A stretch of DNA of 64,000 nt from G965205725 sp965205725 (GTDB lineage Bacteria; Pseudomonadota; Gammaproteobacteria; Pseudomonadales; Halieaceae), in contig OZ242189.1 in the NCBI GenBank assembly GCA_965205725.1, forward strand, positions 2,728,001-2,792,000, read 5' to 3'. Of this stretch, positions 42,209-51,146 are shown piece after piece; positions within the stretch are counted from its first letter, which is position 1; each line of letters starts with the position of its first letter. Both the position numbers and the translations under genes were made by a program. Below the pieces are notes generated by a model. The model saw nothing but the letters and a program-made list of their open reading frames with translations, was not told where the DNA came from and made no database searches.

Positions 42209-42950
42209 AACCGTGCTTGTTACCCGCCCTGCGGGGCAGGCCGACAGATTGTGTGAGCTGTTAAGCAAGGCCGGTTACAGGGCCCTGCATCAGCCCATGC
42301 TGGATATAGTGGAACACCAGGTTTTGCAACCGGCGCAGAGGCAGCAGCTTCTCGATTTAGACCAATACCAACACATTGTCTTTATCAGCGCCAACGCGGT
42401 GCGCTGTGGCATGAGCTGGATAGAGCAATTTTGGCCACAGTTTCCCGCCGCCGTGAGCTGGTATGCAGTGGGCGATAGCAGTGCCAGATTGCTGCTGGAT
42501 TATGGAATCACCGCCATTAAGCCCGCCCGGCGCATGGACAGTGATGGTTTGTTGGCGCTGGATGGACTGCGGCAGGTGGGGGGGCAGAAAATACTTATTG
42601 TGAAGGGCGAGGGTGGCAGGCCGACGCTTGAAGACAGGTTATTACAGCGTGATGCGCGGGTTGACTTGCTGGAAGTTTATCAAAGGCAGGCCCCAAATCT
42701 GGATGCCGAGTGCCTGCCAGCCCTGTTCACTGACTATAACTTTTTTGCAGTTTTGATAAGCAGCGCAGAGGGCTTGAATAATATGCTTGAGCTGCTCGGA
42801 CACGAGGCGCTGAAGCTCATCGGTGATTGCTGCATGATCGTTCCCGGTGAGCGCCTGCGCACCCAGGCGGAAAGTGCCGGTATTCAACGGCTGGTGGTGG
42901 CCCTCAATGCAACGGATCAATCGATGCTGGATGCCCTGGCAGGCTGTTAA
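42201..42950 (+). CDS. hemD: Uroporphyrinogen-III synthase HemD
   Basis: Closes hydroxymethylbilane to uroporphyrinogen III. 249 residues; MARTVLVTRPAGQADRL is the typical start, followed by two Rossmann-like halves with VFISANAVRCGMSW, ILIVKGEGGRPTLEDRL and FFAVLISSAEGLNNML. The family is poorly conserved, but position after hemC is decisive. It overlaps hemC by 8 nt. The next hem gene, hemX, is displaced by almost 1 kb of repeat DNA. Confidence 0.94.
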   Translation: MARTVLVTRPAGQADRLCELLSKAGYRALHQPMLDIVEHQVLQPAQRQQLLDLDQYQHIVFISANAVRCGMSWIEQFWPQFPAAVSWYAVGDSSARLLLDYGITAIKPARRMDSDGLLALDGLRQVGGQKILIVKGEGGRPTLEDRLLQRDARVDLLEVYQRQAPNLDAECLPALFTDYNFFAVLISSAEGLNNMLELLGHEALKLIGDCCMIVPGERLRTQAESAGIQRLVVALNATDQSMLDALAGC

Positions 42951-42997
42951 TTCGGACAGGCTCCCAGACCGTTAGCTCGGGGATATCGTGTCAGCAT

Positions 42998-43030
42998 GAG
43001 ACCTTTGCACGAAAGCTATCTCGCCTGCGG
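42998..43030 (+). mobile_element. Truncated MITE end at the edge of repeat locus D
   Basis: GAGACCTTTGCACGAAAGCTAT equals the left end of the MITE family, then the sequence passes into the cctgcggctcaaaa module of locus D near 43023-43030. The other end is missing. The compound repeat seems to have replaced the rest of a MITE, or recombined with it. Confidence 0.7.
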
Positions 43031-43179
43031 CTCAAAACCGCAAGCCCTGAGTTTATGGTTATAGGACTTCCGGGCTGCTTTTCGCGCTGAGTGCTGGCGG
43101 TGTTATCTGCATTTGATCGGTTCGCCAATGTCGCGTGGACACTGGCCTGCGGCTCAAAACCGCAAGCCCTGAATGTATG

Positions 43180-43334
43180 GGACTTCCGGGCTGCCTTTCG
43201 CGCTGAGTGCTGTCGTTGTTATCGCATTTGATCGGTTAGCAAACTCGCCTGCGGCTCAGACATGCTTACCGACACATCAAATACGATAACACCGCCATAG
43301 CGCACTCTTTATGCGCTTCAAAGCACCCCGCAAG
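43180..43334 (+). repeat. 155-bp block identical to 28472-28626
   Basis: Second copy of the block described in locus A; no difference seen over 155 bp. Confidence 0.85.
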
Positions 43335-43588
43335 TCCTCTGCTCCATCAATGTGGGCAGGTGGGTAAATCTTGAGGTTTAATCGGGTGAAGCCATAAACG
43401 AGCGCAGATTCAGCCTGTGGGCGGGTGGGTAAGCCGAGGTTTAATCAGGCGAAGCCATAGACGAACGCAGATTCCCGGCGCTCCGTAATGTGGGCGGGTG
43501 GGTAAATCTTGGGGTTTAATCAGGCGAAGCCATAGACGAGCGCAGATTCAGCCTGTGGGCGGGTGGGTAAACCTTGAAGGTTTAATCA

Positions 43589-43711
43589 GGGCACGGTTGC
43601 GCAAGCGGGTGTTTTTGAGGCTTTCCGCGAGGACTGTTCGAATCCGAATTTTTCCTTCAGGAAAAATCGTTGAGTTCCGCAGCGGTCAAAAAAACCCGCG
43701 AGAGCGTGCCC
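43589..43711 (+). repeat. 123-bp palindromic element, copy D
   Basis: Exactly 123 bp with a TTCA central loop. The right arm differs slightly (TCAAAAAAACCCGC), weakening two pairs. It ends in the gagagcgtgccc form shared with copy B. Confidence 0.85.
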
Positions 43712-43726
43712 AAACCGCAAGGTTTA

Positions 43727-43822
43727 CCCACCCGACCACAGCCGACCATACCCACCCGACCACAGCCGACCATACCCACCCGACCACAGCCGACCATACC
43801 CACCCGACCATAGCCGACCACA
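43727..43822 (+). repeat. 24-bp satellite, four units
   Basis: Three exact tandem copies of a 24-bp unit (cccacccgaccacagccgac plus cata), then one variant. The unit is a higher-order version of the 10-bp cgaccacacc satellite of locus A. Confidence 0.9.
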
Positions 43823-43908
43823 GGCTCCCAGGTTGTCATCCCAGGGATTGTCGTACACCTGGCTGGGTGCTAGGCTGGCTTTGAACACACCAGTTTGCGA
43901 GAAGTTTT

Positions 43909-45048
43909 GTGAGCGAAGCAACAACAGAGAACGCGCAGGCGTCAGATATATCCGACGGACTGGAGCCGTCTGCTACAGACGGCGTTCGAGCGCCCTGGGC
44001 AAGTGGCCGGTTAACTGGCGGCCTGGCGTTACTGCTTGTTCTGGCTGCTCTGGTTGCATTGGGGGGGGGTTTGGGTGGTTGGCAATATTATCAGAGCGAG
44101 TACCTTGATCGGAGCGACAAAGATGATACTGCGGCGCGATTAGACAAAAAGGTCGCCGCACTGGAAGCCAGGCTCAGCACTCAGCAAACAACCGCCCTGC
44201 AATCCCTGGATGATTCACTGCGCGGTCTCAGACAACACATTAGCCGTGTTCAAAGTGACAGCCAGACCAGCTTTGATCAATTACAGTCTATGGTGCAGGC
44301 TCAGCGTCAGCGGTTGCTCGAATTGGCTAGTACTGACCCCAGCGACTGGATGTTGGCGGAAGCCCAATATTTGCTGCGGCTGGCGAATCAGCGCTTGATT
44401 ATGGCAGCCGATAAACGCTCTGCTGTGGCTTTGCTGGGTGCCGCAGATGATATTCTCAAAGAACTGGATGATGCGGAGTTGTACGCAGTACGACAGTCAG
44501 TTGCCCGTGACCTGGCTGCCCTGCGGGCCTTGCCTGAACTCGATGTGGAGGGCACCGGGTTGAGAATTCAGGCCTTGGTGGGTCAAATAGACACGCTGAG
44601 GCTGTTTGAGATACCCGTGATAGCCGAGCCTGAACAACCGGTTGCAGATGATGCCAGCCTGGAGCAACGATTGCGTTCCAGTGCTGAGGCCGCTATTGAT
44701 AAATTATCCAGCTATGTTGTCATCCGACGGAGACAGGCACCTTATGAGTCTCTGATAAGCCCGCAGTGGGAAGGCATGGTGCGGCAAAATCTACGCATGT
44801 TACTGGAACAGAGCCGTGCAGCACTGTTGTCTGGCAATCAGTTACTTTATCGCCAGAGTATTGATAACGCCCGGCATTGGCTGGCGGAATTTTTCAGTTT
44901 CAGCGAAAAAGGCGTCGCGGCCCTGGATCAGGAGTTGGCAGACCTTGCCCAAATTGAAGTGCGGCAGCAGCTTCCGGATATCAGCGGTTCGGTGGCGGCA
45001 ATTAAAACCGCGATTCACAGGCGGCATCGCGTTGAGCCAGCTCAATGA
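43909..45048 (+). CDS. hemX: HemX family protein (uroporphyrinogen C-methyltransferase-like)
   Basis: Inner-membrane protein of the hem operon; despite its old name it lacks a SAM methyltransferase fold and its role is not established. 379 residues from a GTG start preceded by GAGAAG. A cytoplasmic N-terminus is followed by one membrane helix (about 37-58, GGLALLLVLAALVALGGGLG), a coiled coil (about 75-125) and an alpha-helical domain with DWMLAEAQYLLRLANQRL. Its stop overlaps the hemY start by 4 nt. Confidence 0.9.
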   Translation: MSEATTENAQASDISDGLEPSATDGVRAPWASGRLTGGLALLLVLAALVALGGGLGGWQYYQSEYLDRSDKDDTAARLDKKVAALEARLSTQQTTALQSLDDSLRGLRQHISRVQSDSQTSFDQLQSMVQAQRQRLLELASTDPSDWMLAEAQYLLRLANQRLIMAADKRSAVALLGAADDILKELDDAELYAVRQSVARDLAALRALPELDVEGTGLRIQALVGQIDTLRLFEIPVIAEPEQPVADDASLEQRLRSSAEAAIDKLSSYVVIRRRQAPYESLISPQWEGMVRQNLRMLLEQSRAALLSGNQLLYRQSIDNARHWLAEFFSFSEKGVAALDQELADLAQIEVRQQLPDISGSVAAIKTAIHRRHRVEPAQ

Positions 45049-46277
45049 GGCGTTTTTTTCTTGCCGCATTGATCGCGCTTCTGGTGGGGGTTGGCCTGGT
45101 CGCGCTGATTGAAACCGACCCTGGCTATGTGCTGATTTCCTACAGTTTGTTAACGATTGAAAGCAGTATATGGGTTGCCCTGGTGTTGCTGGTTCTGCTC
45201 AATACGCTAGCATTTTATCTGTTTCGCCTGGTACAGGGTTTGCTTGCAAGTCGTGGTTCCCTGAGTGACTGGTTGCAGAACCGCCGTCTGGAAAAGGGGC
45301 GTAAGCTCACGGCTCAGGGTGTATTGAGTTATTTTCGCGGCGACTGGCGCAGAGCGCGACGAACCCTGCTGCAATCATTGAATCAAAGCCCTCAGCCTGA
45401 AGTGAACTATTTGCTGGCGGCGCAGAGCAGCGCCCATCTCGGTGAAACCGACCGGGCGGATGAATATTATCTGGAGCTGCAAAACGGTGCTGCTGCTGAC
45501 CCACTGCTGGTGGCGATCAGCCGTGCCAGCGACTATTTGCACGCTGGAGACCACCTCTCGGCTGTCGATGCGCTAGCGAGTGTACGAGATCAGGCCGCGT
45601 CTAATCCGCTGGTTCTCACTCTGTTAAAAGACGCTTTTTATGGAAATGGCGATTGGCGGGCACTTATCGCGTTGTTACCGCAGCTTAAGAAACACAAAAT
45701 TATGGACGCGCAGAGTTGTCAGGCGCTCGCTATTGAAAGTTACTGCGCACTGCTAAAGGCGGCAGCGGATGAGACCGAGCTTGCCCAGGCCTGGGCCGAA
45801 ATTTCTGCGGACATGCGACTCACACCAGAAATTCTCGCAGCGTATGGCTATGCACTGTTGCGGTTTGGCCTGGCAACGGACCTGGAAAAACAACTGATAA
45901 AAGCCCTTAAAAGGCAATGGCACCCGGACCTGGTGCGTCTGTTTGGGCTTATCCAGGGAGCTGATGCTAACAGGCAGTTGCAGCGAGCCGAGAGCTGGTT
46001 GCGCGAGCGCAGTGAAGACGCTGAGCTGTTGCTTTCGCTGGGGCGTTTATCATTGCGCAATCAACTTTGGGGGCAGGCGAGGGGCTACTTTGAGTCCAGC
46101 TACCGCCAGCGGCCTAGCGCGGAAACCTGCGCCGAGTTAGCGCGATTGCTATTTAGCCTGGGTGAGCGAGAAAAGAGTGCCCGGTTCTATCGCGCAGGCT
46201 TGCTCGCAAACACTGGGCAATTGCCGGATTTACCGCTGCCTAATTTATCGCTGTCTAATTTACCGCTGCCTAAATAG
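45045..46277 (+). CDS. hemY: HemY family TPR protein
   Basis: Inner-membrane protein of the hem operon (the proteobacterial HemY, not protoporphyrinogen oxidase). 410 residues. Two N-terminal membrane helices (about 1-22 and 38-62) with YVLISYSLLTIESSIW, then TPR-like helices with GDWRRARRTLLQSL and WGQARGYFESSYRQRPSAE. The last 18 residues (LPDLPLPNLSLSNLPLPK) come from an 18-nt tandem repeat at 46228-46274 and are unusual. It converges on the next gene with an 18-nt overlap. Confidence 0.9.
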   Translation: MRRFFLAALIALLVGVGLVALIETDPGYVLISYSLLTIESSIWVALVLLVLLNTLAFYLFRLVQGLLASRGSLSDWLQNRRLEKGRKLTAQGVLSYFRGDWRRARRTLLQSLNQSPQPEVNYLLAAQSSAHLGETDRADEYYLELQNGAAADPLLVAISRASDYLHAGDHLSAVDALASVRDQAASNPLVLTLLKDAFYGNGDWRALIALLPQLKKHKIMDAQSCQALAIESYCALLKAAADETELAQAWAEISADMRLTPEILAAYGYALLRFGLATDLEKQLIKALKRQWHPDLVRLFGLIQGADANRQLQRAESWLRERSEDAELLLSLGRLSLRNQLWGQARGYFESSYRQRPSAETCAELARLLFSLGEREKSARFYRAGLLANTGQLPDLPLPNLSLSNLPLPK

Positions 46278-47906
46278 TGCCTGGGGCTTGAGGCTGGACA
46301 GCCGTTCCACAGTGTTCAGCAGGCCAGATTCCAAAGCCTCCAGGCTCTGCATTTGTTCTCGCATCGCCGCAATTTGAGGCCCCATTTCTGCGCTGATCCG
46401 GTTTTGTAAATCGTCTCCAAGCTGGTTGACCTGGCCAGCTATCGCCGCTTCCACGGTGGACGCTAGCAAATCATCAAGGTTGGCTTTGAAGCTAATATCG
46501 GGGTATTGCACTGTCCCGCCAAGCCCGAGCACTATGGCGAAATCATTGCTTGACTGAAGCACGTTAGCTATGAGTCGGGCGCTTTCACTGGCGTTATCGC
46601 CCAGGGCGATATCAAAAACTGTTTGAGTGAAGTTTTGATCAATCATGCCACTGAGATTGTCACCGTCGACGCGGATTTCCCCGGCTATGGTGGCCAGAGA
46701 CTGTTGTAGCAAAATGTTCATTTCCCTGTTTGCGGACAGCGCCATATTGCGCAGCGGAACTTTGTCGATGGTCAGGGATACCAGGTCTTTCACGATGCCA
46801 CGATGATCCACGGTGGCATCGAGTTTCAAGCTGCCGCCATTGAGGCTGCTGCCATTGAGGGATAGTTGCGTTGCAGCATCGGCGATTTCAAGCGGCCAGG
46901 CGAAGTTTTTTAGCTCGCCTTCAACGCTTAATCCCGCGCTCGATGGCAGGAGCGGGCCACTGATGGTGGCCAGATCAATAAAAATCGGCGTGCTCGTTTC
47001 ACTGTTGCTCGCACCGCCGCTGCTATAGGCGAGCGGCGCCAGGGCTTGCTGTATTAGACTTGCTATATCTCCCTTGAGTAGCTGTGAACCCAGTTGCGCT
47101 ATTTGGCCGCCGCTTTGTCCGCTGCTTAAGCCGAGTGAATTGATAAGCTCTGCGCTATGGCGAGCGGGAATGTTAGCGGTTTCTGCAAGTGTTTTGCGTA
47201 TGTCATTGAGTTCGCCACGAAATTCTTTGGACATGCGCTTCACGCGCTCTGCATCTGATTGAATTTCTGCGTAAATCCTGCGCGCATCACTGGCGGAGCC
47301 CAGGATTTCAGCAAGCCCTTTTGAGCCTTTAATTTTCTTAATGCGGGATTGGTATTTGGCTACGTCCTCCCGGCTGGGCAGAGAGGCGATATTGGTTGTC
47401 CACTTTTCTTTGCCAGCAGCCAGACGTGTTTTGAGGTCGTCAAGCTCGGCATGGAGTTTGTCGCGCTGCTGGTCGATCAGGAAATTTGCGGCGGGCACTT
47501 TAAAGTCGGGAATACCCAGGGGGTTGAGACCGCTGTTATTGTTGACCAGCGGACGCAAAATAGTTGCGGCCGATTCCCTGGGAGCGAAAACCATGAGCCC
47601 CTTGATGTCCAGTTGCTGCACATCAATAATATTCCGGGCCAGTTTCAGTATATTGATATCGACGTAGGCGCGATCAGCCTGAGCGAGGTTGCGCATGGCG
47701 TCGCTGCGGTCTGCCACTTGTAGTTGATACAGCGTGATCTCGCCGACTAATGGAGATAGTTCAACGGAATCAATGCTTATCTCTGCGCCATACACGGCTG
47801 AAGCCTGGCTCTCAAACAGGGCTTTGGCGATGGTATCCAGCAGCAGAAAATAGATCACTAACAGACTGCCACAGCAGTAGAGGCTGTAGCGTGTGGCGCG
47901 TTTCAT
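46260..47906 (-). CDS. TIGR03545 family AsmA-like protein
   Basis: A 548-residue protein of the TIGR03545 family, function unknown. It has an N-terminal membrane anchor (about 10-30, YCCGSLLVIYFLLLDTIAKA), then AsmA-like beta repeats (ISIDSVELSPLVGEITLYQLQVAD) and a long central coiled-coil section (about 145-260). The C-terminal third again has AsmA/translocation-type strands (GGTVQYPDISFKANLDDLLA). Related AsmA proteins bridge inner and outer membranes for lipid transport, so a similar envelope role is possible (inference). Confidence 0.8.
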   Translation of the reverse strand: MKRATRYSLYCCGSLLVIYFLLLDTIAKALFESQASAVYGAEISIDSVELSPLVGEITLYQLQVADRSDAMRNLAQADRAYVDINILKLARNIIDVQQLDIKGLMVFAPRESAATILRPLVNNNSGLNPLGIPDFKVPAANFLIDQQRDKLHAELDDLKTRLAAGKEKWTTNIASLPSREDVAKYQSRIKKIKGSKGLAEILGSASDARRIYAEIQSDAERVKRMSKEFRGELNDIRKTLAETANIPARHSAELINSLGLSSGQSGGQIAQLGSQLLKGDIASLIQQALAPLAYSSGGASNSETSTPIFIDLATISGPLLPSSAGLSVEGELKNFAWPLEIADAATQLSLNGSSLNGGSLKLDATVDHRGIVKDLVSLTIDKVPLRNMALSANREMNILLQQSLATIAGEIRVDGDNLSGMIDQNFTQTVFDIALGDNASESARLIANVLQSSNDFAIVLGLGGTVQYPDISFKANLDDLLASTVEAAIAGQVNQLGDDLQNRISAEMGPQIAAMREQMQSLEALESGLLNTVERLSSLKPQALFRQR

Positions 47907-47970
47907 GGCAAGGTCCGGTCGATGGCGATGAACTGATTTTAACAGCTAGCTGGCAATGCGAAAGCCAAAT

Positions 47971-49452
47971 TTAGTCGATGCCCAGTTCACTCCATATTTC
48001 ATCAATACGGGTTTTGGTCGCGTCATTCATCTCGATGGGGCGCCCCCAGTTACGGTCGGTCTCGCCAGGCCATTTGTGGGTGGCATCGAAGCCGACTTTT
48101 GAGCCTAACCCGGATACCGGGCTGGCGAAATCAAGATAATCAATGGGCGTATTTTCAATGAAAACAGAGTCGCGCTTCGGGTCCATTCGCGTCGTCATGG
48201 CCCAGACCACATCTTCCCAGTTGCGTGCATTCACGTCTGCATCGGTAACAATGAGAAACTTGGTGTACATAAATTGGCGGAGAAAGGACCAGGCACCAAG
48301 CATGACTCTTTTTGCGTGTCCCGGATATTCCTTGCGTATCGTGATGACTGCCATGCGATAAGAGCACCCTTCCGGGGGCAGGTAGAAATCAACAATCTCG
48401 GGAAATTGTTTTTGCAGAATCGGTATGAATACTTCATTGAGGGCTACACCCAACACCGACGGCTCGTCCGGGGGTCTACCGGTGTAGGTACTGTGATAGA
48501 TCGGGTTTTCGCGATGAGTGATTGTGGTTACCGTAAATACCGGAAAGCGTTCAACTTCGTTGTAATAACCTGTGTGATCTCCATACGGGCCTTCGTCAGC
48601 GGATTCCCCAGGCTTCAAATACCCCTCCAGAATGTATTCCGCTGTAGCAGGTACCTGCAAGTCGTGTTCTTTGCATAACTCGCTGTAGCAGCGCACGACT
48701 TCCGTTTTACGACCGCGCAATAGCCCGGCGAAAGCATATTCGGAAAGGGTATCGGGTATTGGAGTAACTGCCCCGAGCGTTGTTGCCGGATCAGCACCCA
48801 GGGCTACGGCCACCGGGTAGGGCTTGCCCGGATTTTGCAATTGCCACTCTCTATAGTCCTGAGCGCCGCCGCGATGAGAAAGCCAGCGCATGATCAGTTT
48901 ATTTTTCTCCAGCAACTGCATGCGGTAAATGCCCAGATTTTGCCTGTCTTTGTTGGGTCCTCGAGTAATGACCAACGGCCAGGTAACCAGCGGCGCAGCG
49001 TCTCCGGGCCAGCAAGTCTGGATGGGCAGTGCTGTTAAATCGACGGCCTGGCCCTGCTTTACATGGTGCTGGCAGGGCGCGTTCCTGAGTATTCGGGGTG
49101 CCATGGCCAGTACCTGCTTTAGTACCGGCATTTTTTCCCATGCGTCTTTGAGCCCTTTCGGTGGTTCTGGCTGCCGCAAGCTGGCTAATGTTTCACCTAC
49201 GTCACGCAGCGCAGCCAGGCTCTGCTGCCCCATGCCCAAGGCGACTCTTTGCCCGCTGCCAAACAGATTGGTCAATACGGGTGTATCGAAGCCTTTTGGA
49301 TTGTCGAACAAAAGAGCGGGGCCGCCAGCGCGCAGGGTGCGGTCGCAGATTTCCGTCATTTCCAGATGGGGGTCGACTTCTGTATGAATGCGCCTGAGCT
49401 CGCCTCTGGTTTCCAGCTCGGCAATAAACTCGCGCAGGTCGGAGTAACTCAT
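47971..49452 (-). CDS. ubiD: 4-hydroxy-3-polyprenylbenzoate decarboxylase UbiD
   Basis: Prenyl-FMN-dependent decarboxylase in ubiquinone synthesis. 493 residues, starting MSYSDLREFIAELETRGELR. Family features: NLGIYRMQLL, NKLIMRWLSHRGGAQDYREW, the catalytic stretch GPYGDHTGYYN with ESADEGPYGD ahead, and VNARNWEDVVWAMTTRMDP. The flavin-prenyltransferase partner UbiX is not in the window. Its start overlaps the stop of the aminopeptidase gene by 4 nt. Confidence 0.95.
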   Translation of the reverse strand: MSYSDLREFIAELETRGELRRIHTEVDPHLEMTEICDRTLRAGGPALLFDNPKGFDTPVLTNLFGSGQRVALGMGQQSLAALRDVGETLASLRQPEPPKGLKDAWEKMPVLKQVLAMAPRILRNAPCQHHVKQGQAVDLTALPIQTCWPGDAAPLVTWPLVITRGPNKDRQNLGIYRMQLLEKNKLIMRWLSHRGGAQDYREWQLQNPGKPYPVAVALGADPATTLGAVTPIPDTLSEYAFAGLLRGRKTEVVRCYSELCKEHDLQVPATAEYILEGYLKPGESADEGPYGDHTGYYNEVERFPVFTVTTITHRENPIYHSTYTGRPPDEPSVLGVALNEVFIPILQKQFPEIVDFYLPPEGCSYRMAVITIRKEYPGHAKRVMLGAWSFLRQFMYTKFLIVTDADVNARNWEDVVWAMTTRMDPKRDSVFIENTPIDYLDFASPVSGLGSKVGFDATHKWPGETDRNWGRPIEMNDATKTRIDEIWSELGID

Positions 49453-50936
49453 GGGTTTGAAATTGCCTCGGCCATAAACGATTCGATATCCTCGATACTG
49501 GAGGGTATATCTGCGGACAATTGACTCGCATTGCCTTTGGTAATCAAAATGACATCTTCTATACGCACGCCGATGCCTTTGTAGGTAATGAGCGCGGCAT
49601 TGACTTTGGCCTTGTCTTCCCCGGTTAATTCGGCGTACCAGCTTTTTTCCTTAATATCGTCGCCGCGCACATAGAGACCAGGCTCAATGGTAACTACCAT
49701 GCCTGTATCAAGTTTCAAGTGATATTCAAATGCGTCGTGAGTGTCTAGCCCCAGCGAGTGGCCCAGTGAATGGGGAAAATAGCTTTTGATCTGCTCGTCA
49801 TTGTCTTCGCTAATCAGCCCGACCTCCAGCAGTGTCGGCGCCATTGCGCGCATGGCTATCTGCTCCAGTTCTTTCATGGTTTTACCGCGTTTAGCTGCGG
49901 CTATCGCAGCACTTTGTGCATCCAGTACCAGTTGGTAAATCCTGCGCTGAGGTTCAGAAAAATTACCCGAAACCGGAAATGTTCGTGTTATGTCAGCCGC
50001 GTAGTAATCAACTTCTGCCCCGATATCAATGAGCAGTAGTTGTTCCTTGTCAAGTGGCGCGTTGTTTTCCACATAGTGAAGGATTGTGGCATTCGCTCCG
50101 CTTGCGACTATCGAAGGGAAGGCCGGGCAGCAGGCTCCCGAGTCGCGGAAAGTATGTTCAATAGTCGCTTGAACCTGATATTCGTGCGAGGCGGTTTGCA
50201 TCCTTATCATTGCAGCTTTTTGGGCTTCTCCTGTAATATCAATTGCGCGCTGCAACAGCTCCAGCTCGGCATCAGACTTGGTGCGGCGCATGGCTTCCAG
50301 CTTTGGCGAAATATTGCGAATGATCACTTCCGGAAACTGTGCTTTTAATGTTGCTGCCAGTTGCTGTGCACGGCTGGGATGCTCGGGGGCTTGGAGCTGG
50401 CGGTGGCGTCCCAAATCCAGCCAGACTTCTACTTCTCTGGATATCAGATGGCCGAACAAGCCTGAATGCTCTGGCGTGCTCAAGCGAAGTTTTTTATCTG
50501 GATTAATGGGTTTGCCATTGAGTAAACTGGTCAGAGATTTTTCAAAGATGTCTGCTGAATAGACGGTATCCACGCCTGTCAGTGCTGTCAGTTCTGCCTT
50601 TGTCGGCAGAGCACCTTCCCACACCTCGTACCTGGGGTCGCTCAGCTTGGCGAAAAGATATTCATGCAGCTTGCGGTGTTCCTTAACCAGGATAAGGTGC
50701 GTGCCGGGAAGGGTGTGGTTGGTCAGATAATAGAGGTGGCTGGACTGCCGGTACGGCCAGTTGACATCGTTGTTGCGCCGGCGGGCGTGTTCGGGAAACA
50801 GCACCAGTATGGCATTTTCGCCCATGAAACTGGCGACACTTTGGCGCCGCTCGGCAACTTCTTCTGCTGCAATCATCGCAGTTGCCGGGATGTGCCAGAG
50901 GAGGGCACTGAGCAGCAGTGGCGCGATGTATTGCAT
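49449..50936 (-). CDS. Secreted M24 aminopeptidase P (Xaa-Pro aminopeptidase)
   Basis: A 495-residue metallopeptidase that removes N-terminal residues before proline. An apparent signal peptide (MQYIAPLLLSALLWHIPATA) suggests periplasmic location, unlike cytoplasmic PepP. The AMP_N domain (about 25-160) precedes the pita-bread domain with metal ligands in LLIDIGAEVDYYAADITRTF (two Asp), HSLGHSLGLDTHD (His), VTIEPGLYV (Glu) and GVRIEDVILIT (Glu). It overlaps ubiD by 4 nt. A MITE ends 21 nt before its start and separates it from rho. Confidence 0.92.
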   Translation of the reverse strand: MQYIAPLLLSALLWHIPATAMIAAEEVAERRQSVASFMGENAILVLFPEHARRRNNDVNWPYRQSSHLYYLTNHTLPGTHLILVKEHRKLHEYLFAKLSDPRYEVWEGALPTKAELTALTGVDTVYSADIFEKSLTSLLNGKPINPDKKLRLSTPEHSGLFGHLISREVEVWLDLGRHRQLQAPEHPSRAQQLAATLKAQFPEVIIRNISPKLEAMRRTKSDAELELLQRAIDITGEAQKAAMIRMQTASHEYQVQATIEHTFRDSGACCPAFPSIVASGANATILHYVENNAPLDKEQLLLIDIGAEVDYYAADITRTFPVSGNFSEPQRRIYQLVLDAQSAAIAAAKRGKTMKELEQIAMRAMAPTLLEVGLISEDNDEQIKSYFPHSLGHSLGLDTHDAFEYHLKLDTGMVVTIEPGLYVRGDDIKEKSWYAELTGEDKAKVNAALITYKGIGVRIEDVILITKGNASQLSADIPSSIEDIESFMAEAISNP

Positions 50937-50957
50937 GGTGTTCCCCTGTTTTTTACT

Positions 50958-51146
50958 GAGATCTTTGCACGAAAGCTATTTCACCTGCATGCTGTTGTCG
51001 CCTAAAAGTGTCGCCTAAAAGTGTCGCCTAAAAGCGCCTACTCTTGGTAAAATCGTACTCAATCGGTCATTTATACTCATAAACTCCCTCCTTCCGTGCG
51101 TTTTTGCCTGGCCTGAAAACGACATCATCTTCCGTGCAAAGGTCTC
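50958..51146 (-). mobile_element. MITE copy 2 (189 bp), between rho and the aminopeptidase gene
   Basis: Ends GAGATCTTTGCACGAAAG and CTTCCGTGCAAAGGTCTC; 5-bp target duplication TTACT (50953-50957 and 51147-51151). The right duplication contains the rho stop codon. It is longer than the others because of a threefold tgtcgcctaaaag repeat (50994-51040). Its mini-ORF (51015-51080, minus) has 21 codons with INDRLSTIL. Confidence 0.92.

Larger units (their letters stand above)
43020..43845. repeat. Compound repeat locus D, inside the hem operon
   Basis: Fills most of the 958-bp gap between hemD and hemX. Forward module order: two cctgcggctcaaaaccgcaag blocks, the 155-bp block shared with locus A, three gtgggcgggtgggtaa-gtttaatc blocks, a 123-bp element and a 24-bp satellite. 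No gene inside. Confidence 0.9.
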
